From assembly GCA_902773195.1 (NCBI GenBank), contig CACYDL010000234.1, positions 1 through 5,365 of the forward strand: 5,365 nucleotides of DNA, given 5' to 3'. Under the pieces are notes generated by a model. That model was not told where the DNA came from. It ran no database searches and saw only the letters and a list, made by a program, of their open reading frames with translations. The DNA comes from an uncultured Lachnospiraceae bacterium. Lineage in GTDB: Bacteria; Bacillota_A; Clostridia; Lachnospirales; Lachnospiraceae. The position numbers and the translations under genes were made by a program. Positions within the stretch are counted from its first letter, which is position 1. Each line of letters opens with the position of its first letter. Positions 1-4,096 of the stretch are shown in pieces.

Positions 1-13
1 CGCCCTGGCATAG

Positions 14-87
14 CGTGTGTGATAGGATTCGAACCCACGACCTTCTGGTCCGTAGCCAGACGCTCTATCCAGCTGAGCTACACACAC
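14..87 (-). tRNA. tRNA-Arg with anticodon ACG
   Basis: The minus strand folds into a complete cloverleaf of 74 nt. The acceptor stem is GTGTGTG (87-81) with CACACAC (21-15), the D arm is GCTC/GAGC with loop AGCTGGATA, and the anticodon stem is TCTGG/CCAGA with loop CTACGGA. The variable region is AGGTC and the T arm GTGGG/CCTAT has loop TTCGAAT. The anticodon ACG (53-51) reads CGU and, after deamination of A34 to inosine as known for bacterial tRNA-Arg(ACG), also CGC and CGA. The discriminator base is G (14). The next bases are CTA, so CCA is not encoded and must be added by the CCA-adding enzyme. The acceptor stem is an unusual pure alternating GU/CA helix. It has its own promoter at 120-148. 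Confidence 0.97.
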
Positions 88-93
88 TTATGC

Positions 94-114
94 CTGCTGT
101 CGGTTCAACAGCAG
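94..114 (-). other. hairpin in the 5' leader of the tRNA-Arg precursor
   Basis: On the minus strand CTGCTGT (114-108) pairs perfectly with ACAGCAG (100-94) around a 7-nt loop. It lies between the predicted transcription start (about 113) and the mature tRNA 5' end at 87, so it would occupy most of the short leader that RNase P removes. It has no U-run after it and is not a terminator. Its role is unknown; it may simply keep the leader from misfolding with the tRNA. Confidence 0.45.
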
Positions 115-119
115 ATATT

Positions 120-148
120 AGTCTATCGCTTCGGGACGTCTTTGTCAA
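120..148 (-). promoter_or_regulatory. sigma-A-type promoter for tRNA-Arg
   Basis: The minus strand carries a perfect -35 box TTGACA (148-143), a 17-nt spacer, and the -10 box TAGACT (125-120), which matches four of six consensus positions. The predicted start near 113 lies about 26 nt before the mature tRNA. It sits in the 154-nt gap after proC, so the tRNA can be expressed independently of proC. Confidence 0.85.
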
Positions 149-241
149 GAGATAATTCTCATTTCGGGTTCTTTTGTCTCGCAGGGGATCCCGGAATGCC
201 GCCGTTTCGCGTTGTCTTTTGCGGCAAGTCCGTCCGGCGTC

Positions 242-1024
242 TCACAGCCGCCTCGAGACCTCCGTGCAGGCTGCCATCGCCTCGAAGACGGCGCTCCGCA
301 GCCCCTGTCTCTCCAGGACCCGCACCGCCTCGATGGTCGTCCCCGCGGGGGAGCAGACCATATCCTTGAGCTCGGCGGGGTGCTTTCCCGTCTCCAGCAC
401 CATCTTCGCGCTGCCCAGGACCGCCTGGGCGGCAAAGGTGTAGGCCTGTTTTCTCGGCATGCCGCCGGCCACCGCGGCGTCCGCCATCGCCTCGATGAAC
501 AGGAAGACGTAGGCGGGGGAGCTTCCGCTGACGGAGGTGACGACGTCCATCAGATGCTCCGGAATGACCTCCACGCAGCTGAAGGAACGCAGCAGGGTGA
601 GGGCCGTCTCCAGCTCCTCCTCCGTCACCAGGGCGTTGGGGCAGGCCGCCGTCATTCCCTCTCCCACCATGGCCGGGGTATTGGGCATGGTCCGGATGAT
701 GTGGAGATCCCTGCCGAACTGCTCCCGGAGCCAGGACAGGGTCTTGCCGGGGGCAATGGTGATGATCAGCTGTCCCTCCTTCAGATGGTCCCGGATCTCC
801 GCGATGACGGCAGGATAGATCTGGGGCTTCACCGAAAGGAACAGCACGTCGGCCTCGCCGGCGGTCCGGAGATTGTCCCGCGTGAAGCGGACGCCCAGCT
901 TCTCCGAGACGTTGTCGCAAAAATCCGATACGATGATGTCCTCCGGCGGCAGTATGCCTTTTCTTATGATGCCGCCCATGATCGCCGACGCCATGTTTCC
1001 CCCGCCAATGAATCCCAGTGTCAT
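242..1024 (-). CDS. proC: pyrroline-5-carboxylate reductase (ProC)
   Basis: This 260-residue cytoplasmic enzyme would catalyse the last step of proline synthesis, reducing 1-pyrroline-5-carboxylate to L-proline with NAD(P)H. The N-terminal Rossmann domain shows GFIGGGNM (4-11), the dinucleotide loop. It is followed by the family motifs SVKP (64-67) and RTMPNTP (111-117). The C-terminal helical dimerisation and substrate domain carries VSGSSPAY (165-172) and CSPAGTTIEAV (224-234), the ProC signature. Length is normal for the family and no key motif is missing. The ATG at 1024 has an AGGAG (1037-1033) with 8-nt spacing, and the stop is TGA. The upstream leader holds a terminator-like hairpin that could attenuate transcription. 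No strong terminator follows the stop. cysK lies upstream but structured elements separate the two, so co-transcription is uncertain. Confidence 0.97.
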   Translation of the reverse strand: MTLGFIGGGNMASAIMGGIIRKGILPPEDIIVSDFCDNVSEKLGVRFTRDNLRTAGEADVLFLSVKPQIYPAVIAEIRDHLKEGQLIITIAPGKTLSWLREQFGRDLHIIRTMPNTPAMVGEGMTAACPNALVTEEELETALTLLRSFSCVEVIPEHLMDVVTSVSGSSPAYVFLFIEAMADAAVAGGMPRKQAYTFAAQAVLGSAKMVLETGKHPAELKDMVCSPAGTTIEAVRVLERQGLRSAVFEAMAACTEVSRRL

Positions 1025-1049
1025 GTCCCGTTCTCCTCTCTTTCACACG

Positions 1050-1109
1050 AAAAAAGCCCGCTTACGCGCATCACCGGTTCGTCTGATTACCAGTTTACAC
1101 AAACGGGCT
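1050..1109 (-). terminator. terminator-like hairpin with U-run in the proC leader (possible attenuator)
   Basis: On the minus strand AGCCCG (1109-1104) pairs with CGGGCT (1060-1055), and the helix runs straight into six T residues (1055-1050). The 43-nt interior can form a second stem, ACTGGT (1094-1089) with ACCGGT (1078-1073), around a 10-nt loop. That stem needs a G-U pair which exists only in the minus-strand RNA, so it fits transcription toward proC. The U-run ends about 25 nt before the proC start codon, with the ribosome binding site after it. It could be a terminator for transcripts from the cysK side or a regulated attenuator of proC. The large interior is unusual for a plain terminator. 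Confidence 0.5.
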
Positions 1110-1110
1110 C

Positions 1111-1156
1111 AAAAGTAAAGCGCGGATCGGCGGCAAAGGGCCGCGCCCGGATCCGC
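1111..1156 (-). terminator. probable intrinsic terminator after cysK
   Basis: On the minus strand GCGGATC (1156-1150) pairs with GATCCGC (1128-1122). Inside, GCGGC (1144-1140) pairs with GCCGC (1134-1130) around a 5-nt loop, leaving an asymmetric internal loop. The stem is followed by GCTTTACTTTT (1121-1111), an interrupted T-rich tract. It starts 62 nt after the cysK stop. The broken U-run makes this a weak-to-moderate terminator call. Confidence 0.45.
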
Positions 1157-1179
1157 AGCCGGGGCCTTGTCAGCCGGAA

Positions 1180-1207
1180 GCGGCGGCGCGGCGCGCCGCG
1201 CCGCCGC
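1180..1207. repeat. 28-base perfect GC-only palindrome after cysK
   Basis: This stretch equals its own reverse complement over 28 bases (two arms of 14, centred between 1193 and 1194) and contains no A or T. It begins 11 bases beyond the cysK stop codon. As RNA it would be a very stable hairpin, but no U-run follows on either strand. It more likely blocks 3' exonucleases or assists the terminator-like stem at 1122-1156 than acts as a terminator alone. A protein-binding palindrome or a cruciform is also possible. Confidence 0.7.
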
Positions 1208-1217
1208 CGGCAGGCGG

Positions 1218-2153
1218 TTATGCCTCCTGGAAAAGGGGCGTCGAATAGTAGCGGTCGCCGGAGTCAGGAAGGACCGCGACGATCACCTTTCCTTTGTTTT
1301 CCGGGCGCTTCGCCAGAGTGACCGCTCCGAAGAAGGCCGCCCCGGAGGAGATGCCCACCAGAACGCCTTCCTTCCGGGCAATCAGCCTGGCCGTCTCAAA
1401 GGCGTCCTCGTTGGAGACCGTGACGACGCCGTTGTAGAGGCCGGTGTCCAGCACCTTCGGGACGAATCCCGCCCCGATTCCCTGAATCTTGTGCGGTCCC
1501 CCGTGTCCCTCGGACAGAACCGGGGAGGAGGCGGGCTCGAGGGCGTAGATTTCAACCCCCGGCTTCTTCTCCCGGAGATACTTTCCGGCACCCGTCAGCG
1601 TTCCCCCCGTGCCGACGCCGGCGATCAGAATATCCACGGCTCCATCTGTCGCCTCCCAGATCTCCGGACCTGTGGTCTTGTAGTGGGCGGCGGGATTGGC
1701 CGGATTGTCAAACTGTCCGGGGATGAAGGCTCCCGGAATGCTCTCCGCCAGCTCCGCCGCTTTCTCGATCGCGCCCTTCATGCCCTTCGAGCCGTCCGTG
1801 AGAACGATCTCCGCCCCGTAGGCCTTCAGGATATTTCTCCGCTCGACGCTCATGGTCTCGGGCATGGTCAGGATGATGCGGTAGCCCTTTGCCGCGGAAA
1901 TCGCGGCAAGGCCGATGCCCGTGTTGCCGGAGGTCGGCTCGATGATGACGGAGCCCTCCTTCAGCCGGCCCTCCGCCTCGGCGGTCTCGATCATCTCCCT
2001 CGCGATCCTGTCCTTGACGGAGCCGGCCGGATTGAAATACTCCAGCTTGGCCAGAACCGTTGCCTCAAGGCCCAGCTCCCTGTGAATATTCCGAAACTCC
2101 ACCAGCGGTGTTCCCCCGATCAGCTGTGTCGCGCTCTGATAAATCTGTGCCAT
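1218..2153 (-). CDS. cysK: cysteine synthase A (O-acetylserine sulfhydrylase)
   Basis: This 311-residue PLP enzyme would make L-cysteine from O-acetyl-L-serine and sulfide in the cytoplasm. NPAGSVKDR (41-49) contains the PLP Schiff-base lysine K47. PTSGNTG (73-79) is the substrate carboxylate loop, and GVGTGGT (179-185) binds the PLP phosphate. GISSG (267-271) and PDSGDRY (296-302) complete the cofactor site. MPETMS (98-103), GSKGMKGA and [10 protein letters not shown] are typical of CysK, and there is no C-terminal CBS domain as in cystathionine beta-synthase. An ATG two codons upstream (2159) is also in frame, but it leaves only 3 nt after the AGGAGG. The 2153 ATG leaves 9 nt and gives the usual MxxIY start. 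It has a near-consensus promoter and an operator-like element shared with the adjacent Rrf2 regulator gene. Confidence 0.97.
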   Translation of the reverse strand: MAQIYQSATQLIGGTPLVEFRNIHRELGLEATVLAKLEYFNPAGSVKDRIAREMIETAEAEGRLKEGSVIIEPTSGNTGIGLAAISAAKGYRIILTMPETMSVERRNILKAYGAEIVLTDGSKGMKGAIEKAAELAESIPGAFIPGQFDNPANPAAHYKTTGPEIWEATDGAVDILIAGVGTGGTLTGAGKYLREKKPGVEIYALEPASSPVLSEGHGGPHKIQGIGAGFVPKVLDTGLYNGVVTVSNEDAFETARLIARKEGVLVGISSGAAFFGAVTLAKRPENKGKVIVAVLPDSGDRYYSTPLFQEA

Positions 2154-2162
2154 AATCATCTT

Positions 2163-2168
2163 CCTCCT
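2163..2168 (-). promoter_or_regulatory. cysK ribosome binding site (AGGAGG), decides the start codon
   Basis: A perfect AGGAGG lies 9 nt before the ATG at 2153 and only 3 nt before the alternative ATG at 2159. The spacing favours the 2153 start and the 311-residue protein. Confidence 0.8.
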
Positions 2169-2195
2169 CTCAAAGATATCCGCGTGCGGAATTGT

Positions 2196-2226
2196 AAACC
2201 TATTTTTCCTAGTTGGTTTATATGAA
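2196..2226 (-). promoter_or_regulatory. operator-like element at the cysK transcription start
   Basis: Two overlapping signals lie here. The first is TTCATAT-N8-TAGGAA (2226-2206), which recurs with identical spacing at the promoter of the Rrf2 regulator gene (2821-2801). The second is an inverted repeat AAACC-N14-GGTTT (2219-2196). Both cover the predicted start of transcription (about 2219), where a bound repressor would block RNA polymerase. Assignment to the neighbouring Rrf2 protein is inference. Confidence 0.5.
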
Positions 2227-2253
2227 TTATAGCAGAAGTCTCCTGTTTGTCAA
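2226..2253 (-). promoter_or_regulatory. strong sigma-A-type promoter of cysK
   Basis: The minus strand has a perfect -35 TTGACA (2253-2248), a 16-nt spacer and a perfect -10 TATAAT (2231-2226) preceded by TGC, making an extended -10. The predicted start near 2219 gives a leader of roughly 65 nt. Such a strong core promoter usually needs a repressor to set its output, which fits the operator-like element just downstream. Confidence 0.9.
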
Positions 2254-2274
2254 CCGTAAATTTGCCGCGGGCAC

Positions 2275-2305
2275 AAAAAAAACCGCGCCGTCTCCGGCAC
2301 GGTTT
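2275..2305 (-). terminator. strong intrinsic terminator of the Rrf2 regulator gene
   Basis: On the minus strand AAACCGTGCC (2305-2296) pairs along all 10 positions with GGCGCGGTTT (2289-2280) around a 6-nt loop. It is followed by an uninterrupted run of eight T (2282-2275). One pair is G-U only in the minus-strand RNA, confirming direction. It lies 43 nt past the regulator's stop and 22 nt before the cysK -35 box, so it insulates the two genes. Confidence 0.92.
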
Positions 2306-2347
2306 CCCCGGCAAAGCAGATTTTCGCCTCCCGCTTCTGCCGCAGGC

Positions 2348-2785
2348 TCATATCACGTAGTCGCCCACGGACTCCATTTCCTTCTCCATCAGGTCCTCCA
2401 GCGTCACGCTGTCCACATAGTTCTCGATCACCTGATAGAGCCCCTTCCAGAACGAGACGGTCGGGCAGATCTCCGCCCTGGGACAGTCCACCGTTCCCGA
2501 CTGGCTGAGGCACGCCGTCGGCGTCAGAGGGCCCTCCACCACTCTCAGGATGTCGCCGCAGGTGTACTGGGACGGCTTTCTGGCCAGACGGTAGCCCCCG
2601 CTTGAGCCCCGCAGGCTCACCACTAGGCCCGCCTTGGAGAGGGGGGAGATGATCTGCTCCATATATTTCAGAGTGATCTCCTGTCGTTTCGCAATATCCT
2701 TCAGAGGAACCAGCTCTCCCGTGTTGTGTACCGCAAGATCCAGCATAATCCGAAGCGCGTAGCGGCCTTTTGTCGAAACCTTCAT
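2348..2785 (-). CDS. Rrf2-family transcriptional regulator (CymR/IscR-like)
   Basis: This 145-residue protein would be a cytoplasmic dimeric DNA-binding repressor. MKVSTKGRYALR at the N-terminus is the family opening. Residues about 25-50 form the winged helix-turn-helix, with LKDIAKRQEITLKYMEQI as the recognition region. The wing carries RGSSGGYRLA (59-68), and DILRVVEGP (78-86) follows as usual. C92, C101 and C107 (C-x8-C-x5-C) sit where IscR holds its [2Fe-2S] cluster, with a slightly longer first gap, so Fe-S or redox sensing is possible. The Bacillus CymR, as I recall it, lacks these cysteines. The ATG at 2785 has GGAGG (2798-2794) at 8 nt; a TTG at 2800 would overlap that site and is unlikely. 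Adjacency to cysK and a shared promoter motif suggest control of cysteine synthesis and of itself. The target and ligand are inferred. Confidence 0.9.
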   Translation of the reverse strand: MKVSTKGRYALRIMLDLAVHNTGELVPLKDIAKRQEITLKYMEQIISPLSKAGLVVSLRGSSGGYRLARKPSQYTCGDILRVVEGPLTPTACLSQSGTVDCPRAEICPTVSFWKGLYQVIENYVDSVTLEDLMEKEMESVGDYVI

Positions 2786-2800
2786 GTAGAAAGCCTCCAA

Positions 2801-2823
2801 TTCCTATTTATTCGATATGAATA
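2801..2823 (-). promoter_or_regulatory. operator-like element at the Rrf2 gene promoter
   Basis: TTCATAT-N8-TAGGAA (2821-2801) repeats the motif at the cysK promoter with the same 8-nt gap. It overlaps a perfect inverted repeat TATTC-ATATC-GAATA (2823-2809). The element starts immediately after the -10 box and covers the predicted transcription start (about 2816), a classic position for autorepression. Confidence 0.5.
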
Positions 2824-2851
2824 TTATAATCCCTGCCCGCCCAAAACGCAA
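2823..2851 (-). promoter_or_regulatory. promoter of the Rrf2 regulator gene
   Basis: The minus strand has a perfect -10 TATAAT (2828-2823), and 17 nt upstream a weak -35, TTGCGT (2851-2846), matching three of six positions. The predicted start near 2816 gives a short leader of about 30 nt. The weak -35 would give modest expression, as expected for a regulator. Confidence 0.65.
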
Positions 2852-2854
2852 GAA

Positions 2855-2891
2855 GTCCGTCCGAATCCGGCTCAGCCGAAATCGGACGGAC
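2855..2891 (-). terminator. long hairpin after the metal exporter, probable terminator
   Basis: GTCCGTCCGA pairs perfectly with TCGGACGGAC (10 bp, arms 2855-2864 and 2882-2891), and an inner CGGC/GCCG stem caps a 3-nt loop. On the minus strand it is followed by TTCTTGCGTTTT, T-rich but interrupted. It lies about 95 nt after the exporter stop and directly before the Rrf2 gene promoter, so it probably ends the exporter transcript. It could also just be a stabilising 3' structure. Confidence 0.45.
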
Positions 2892-2925
2892 ACGAATACC
2901 ACTGTCGGAGCGCATCTCCCGCTGC

Positions 2926-2956
2926 CCGGCGGCCGCCGGATCATGAAGCAGCTTCA
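2926..2956. repeat. two short palindromes downstream of the exporter
   Basis: CCGGCGGCCGCCGG (2926-2939) is a perfect 14-base palindrome. TGAAGCAGCTTCA (2944-2956) is an inverted repeat around a single central base. Neither is followed by a U-run. They lie between the exporter stop and the hairpin at 2855-2891 and are probably part of the structured 3' region of that transcript. No further gene is visible in the 2892-2986 spacer. Confidence 0.4.
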
Positions 2957-2986
2957 CCTATAGAGCCGCCGGAGCACGGTGCGGTT

Positions 2987-3844
2987 TTACCCGAAGAGCA
3001 GCTGGATCACGATGCCGGCGCAGACCGCCACCAGCAGCAGAAGGCCTGTGATCATCAGGTTTTCTTTCCTGTGCCGGTTGATGCGGAAGAGGACCGCCAG
3101 GCCCAGGCCGGCCGCCGAGCAGAGGCCGGCCACCGCCGAGCCGAAGCTGATCACGCCGTCGATGTAGAGCTGCGTCAGCATCACCGAGGCCGCGCAGTTG
3201 GGGATCAGGCCGATGAGCGAGGCCAGCACCGGCTGGAAAAACGTGTTGCCCAGCAGGAGGCGGGACACATTTTCGATCCCGATCAGCTCCAACAGCAGGT
3301 TCAGCGCGAAGGTGAACAGGAAGAGAAACAGCAGCACTTCCCCGGTGTGATGGAGCGCGGGCTTCAGGATTCCTCCCTCCTCATCGTGGCAGCCGCAGTT
3401 CCGGCACAGATCCTCGATCTCCTTCTCCTGCACCCTGTGCCGTCTCTTCCACAGCTTCTCACAGAAAAGAATGAGATAGCCCGCCGTCACGCCGATCACG
3501 ATCTTTACGGCGATCAGCCTCCCGATGTCCCCGAAGTGCTGCGGGTTCGACATCAGAATGACCAGGGCCTCGTCGGAGGTCGACAGGTAGACGGAGATCA
3601 GCGTTCCCAGCGTGATCACGCCCCCGGCGTAGAAATCCGACGCCATGATGGAAAAGCCGCACTGAGGGACGCAGCCGAGGACGGCTCCCACGGCGGGTCC
3701 GAAGTTTCCCGCCCTCTTCAGCGACCGGTTCATCCAGTCGGAGGTGTGGTGCTCCAGCGCCTCCAGGACCAGAAACGCCACGAAAAGAAACGGCAGATCC
3801 TTCAGGCAGTCCAGAGCCGCATCCAGTAAAACATCCAAAATCAT
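2987..3844 (-). CDS. PF11449 (ArsP_2/DUF2899) family integral-membrane metal exporter
   Basis: This 285-residue inner-membrane protein resembles the family annotated as putative arsenic efflux protein or putative manganese transporter. Hydrophobic spans fall at about 15-31, 49-69, 75-98, 108-128, 168-189, 203-225, 229-253 and 263-284. The two halves repeat one motif: VPQCGFS (59-65) then YAGGVITLG, and IPNCAAS (214-220) then YIDGVISFG. The conserved cysteines C62 and C217 are likely substrate-path residues. STSDEALVIL (89-98) is another family hallmark. The loop joining the halves is charged and carries CRNCGCH (147-153) plus HH (165-166), a plausible soft-metal binding patch. The ATG at 3844 has AAGGA (3856-3852) at 7 nt. 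Flanking genes give no clue to the substrate. Arsenical, manganese or another metal cannot be distinguished from sequence alone. Confidence 0.88.
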   Translation of the reverse strand: MILDVLLDAALDCLKDLPFLFVAFLVLEALEHHTSDWMNRSLKRAGNFGPAVGAVLGCVPQCGFSIMASDFYAGGVITLGTLISVYLSTSDEALVILMSNPQHFGDIGRLIAVKIVIGVTAGYLILFCEKLWKRRHRVQEKEIEDLCRNCGCHDEEGGILKPALHHTGEVLLFLFLFTFALNLLLELIGIENVSRLLLGNTFFQPVLASLIGLIPNCAASVMLTQLYIDGVISFGSAVAGLCSAAGLGLAVLFRINRHRKENLMITGLLLLVAVCAGIVIQLLFG

Positions 3845-3855
3845 TGATTCTTCCT

Positions 3856-3921
3856 TCTGTCCGTCAGACCGCGGGGCTTCTCCTCGGGGAGGGCTGCGCC
3901 CCGCCGGGTTCCGCTTCGCGG
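3856..3921 (-). other. GC-rich structured leader of the metal exporter
   Basis: Three stems lie between the 3943-3979 hairpin and the exporter start. CCGC/GCGG (3911-3921) closes a 3-nt loop. GCGGGGC (3904-3898) pairs with GCCCCGC (3877-3871), with an inner CTCC/GGAG stem. TCTG/CAGA (3868-3856) touches the ribosome binding site. The compact folds just before the start codon could control translation or be a riboswitch-like element. I do not recognise a known riboswitch here: the GGGGAGUAG box of the manganese yybP-ykoY class is absent. A dispersed GC-rich repeat is an alternative. Confidence 0.35.
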
Positions 3922-3942
3922 CGCTTAAGTTCCGCGCTTTCT

Positions 3943-3979
3943 AAAAGACTGCCATGCTCATGCGGCATGACAGTCTTTT
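3943..3979 (-). terminator. 15-bp terminator-like hairpin between ptsI and the exporter
   Basis: On the minus strand AAAAGACTGTCATGC (3979-3965) pairs with GCATGGCAGTCTTTT (3957-3943) over 15 positions around a 7-nt loop. The flanking A and T runs make a U4 tail, followed by AG. The single G-U pair exists only in the minus-strand RNA, while the plus-strand RNA would have an A-C mismatch. It lies about 118 nt after the ptsI stop and probably ends the ptsI transcript. Because a promoter-like sequence sits just upstream, it may also be an attenuator for the exporter. Confidence 0.75.
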
Positions 3980-3993
3980 CTGATACAGATATG

Positions 3994-4022
3994 ATATTAA
4001 CACAACGCCCGGAAATGGGCAA
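3994..4022 (-). promoter_or_regulatory. candidate promoter for the metal exporter
   Basis: The minus strand shows -35 TTGCCC (4022-4017, four of six consensus positions), a 17-nt spacer, and -10 TAATAT (3999-3994, four of six), preceded by TGT as an extended -10. The predicted start near 3987 would place the 15-bp hairpin at about +8. It is the best promoter visible between ptsI and the exporter. Confidence 0.45.
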
Positions 4023-4037
4023 CCTCTCTCATTTCCT

Positions 4038-4074
4038 CCCGCGGATGACGTTTTTTCTCATCTCGTCCCGCGGG
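4038..4074 (-). other. hairpin just downstream of ptsI
   Basis: CCCGCGG pairs with CCGCGGG (7 bp; arms 4038-4044 and 4068-4074). Beyond a two-base bulge a further GACG/CGTC helix closes a 13-nt loop, which is A-rich on the minus strand. It starts about 22 nt after the ptsI stop. No U-run follows, so it is more likely a 3'-end stabiliser than a terminator. A GGGAATTCCC palindrome (4074-4083) abuts it. Confidence 0.35.
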
Positions 4075-4096
4075 GGAATTCCCGGTCCGCGCCGTC

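Noticed and set aside
197..226. TGCCGC/GCGGCA inverted repeat after the proC stop as a terminator
   Set aside because: It has only 6 bp around an 18-nt loop and is followed by TTCCGGG rather than a U-run. It is too weak to call; proC transcripts may simply run into the tRNA region.
1024..1217. T-box riboswitch for tRNA-Pro before proC
   Set aside because: No antiterminator T-box sequence or specifier stem is visible in the 193-nt gap. The only clear elements are the hairpins listed.
212..1321. Long plus-strand open frame of 369 codons across proC
   Set aside because: It overlaps the clear minus-strand proC, its translation is low-complexity and rich in R, G, H and P, and it has no recognisable domain. 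It is a shadow frame of a GC-rich gene, as are the plus-strand frames at 1167-2225, 2726-3829 and 4238-4879.
2786..2800. Alternative TTG start at 2800 for the Rrf2 regulator
   Set aside because: It lies within its own ribosome binding site sequence, and the family begins at MKVSTKGRYA, encoded from 2785.
3845..4000. yybP-ykoY manganese riboswitch or crcB fluoride riboswitch upstream of the exporter
   Set aside because: The leader is of suitable length, but the conserved GGGGAGUAG box of yybP-ykoY and the core of the fluoride class are not present.
4008..4065. Tiny minus-strand leader peptides such as MRKNVIRGRK after ptsI
   Set aside because: They are 10-11 codons long, poorly placed relative to any ribosome binding site, lie inside a hairpin, and show no run of regulatory codons.
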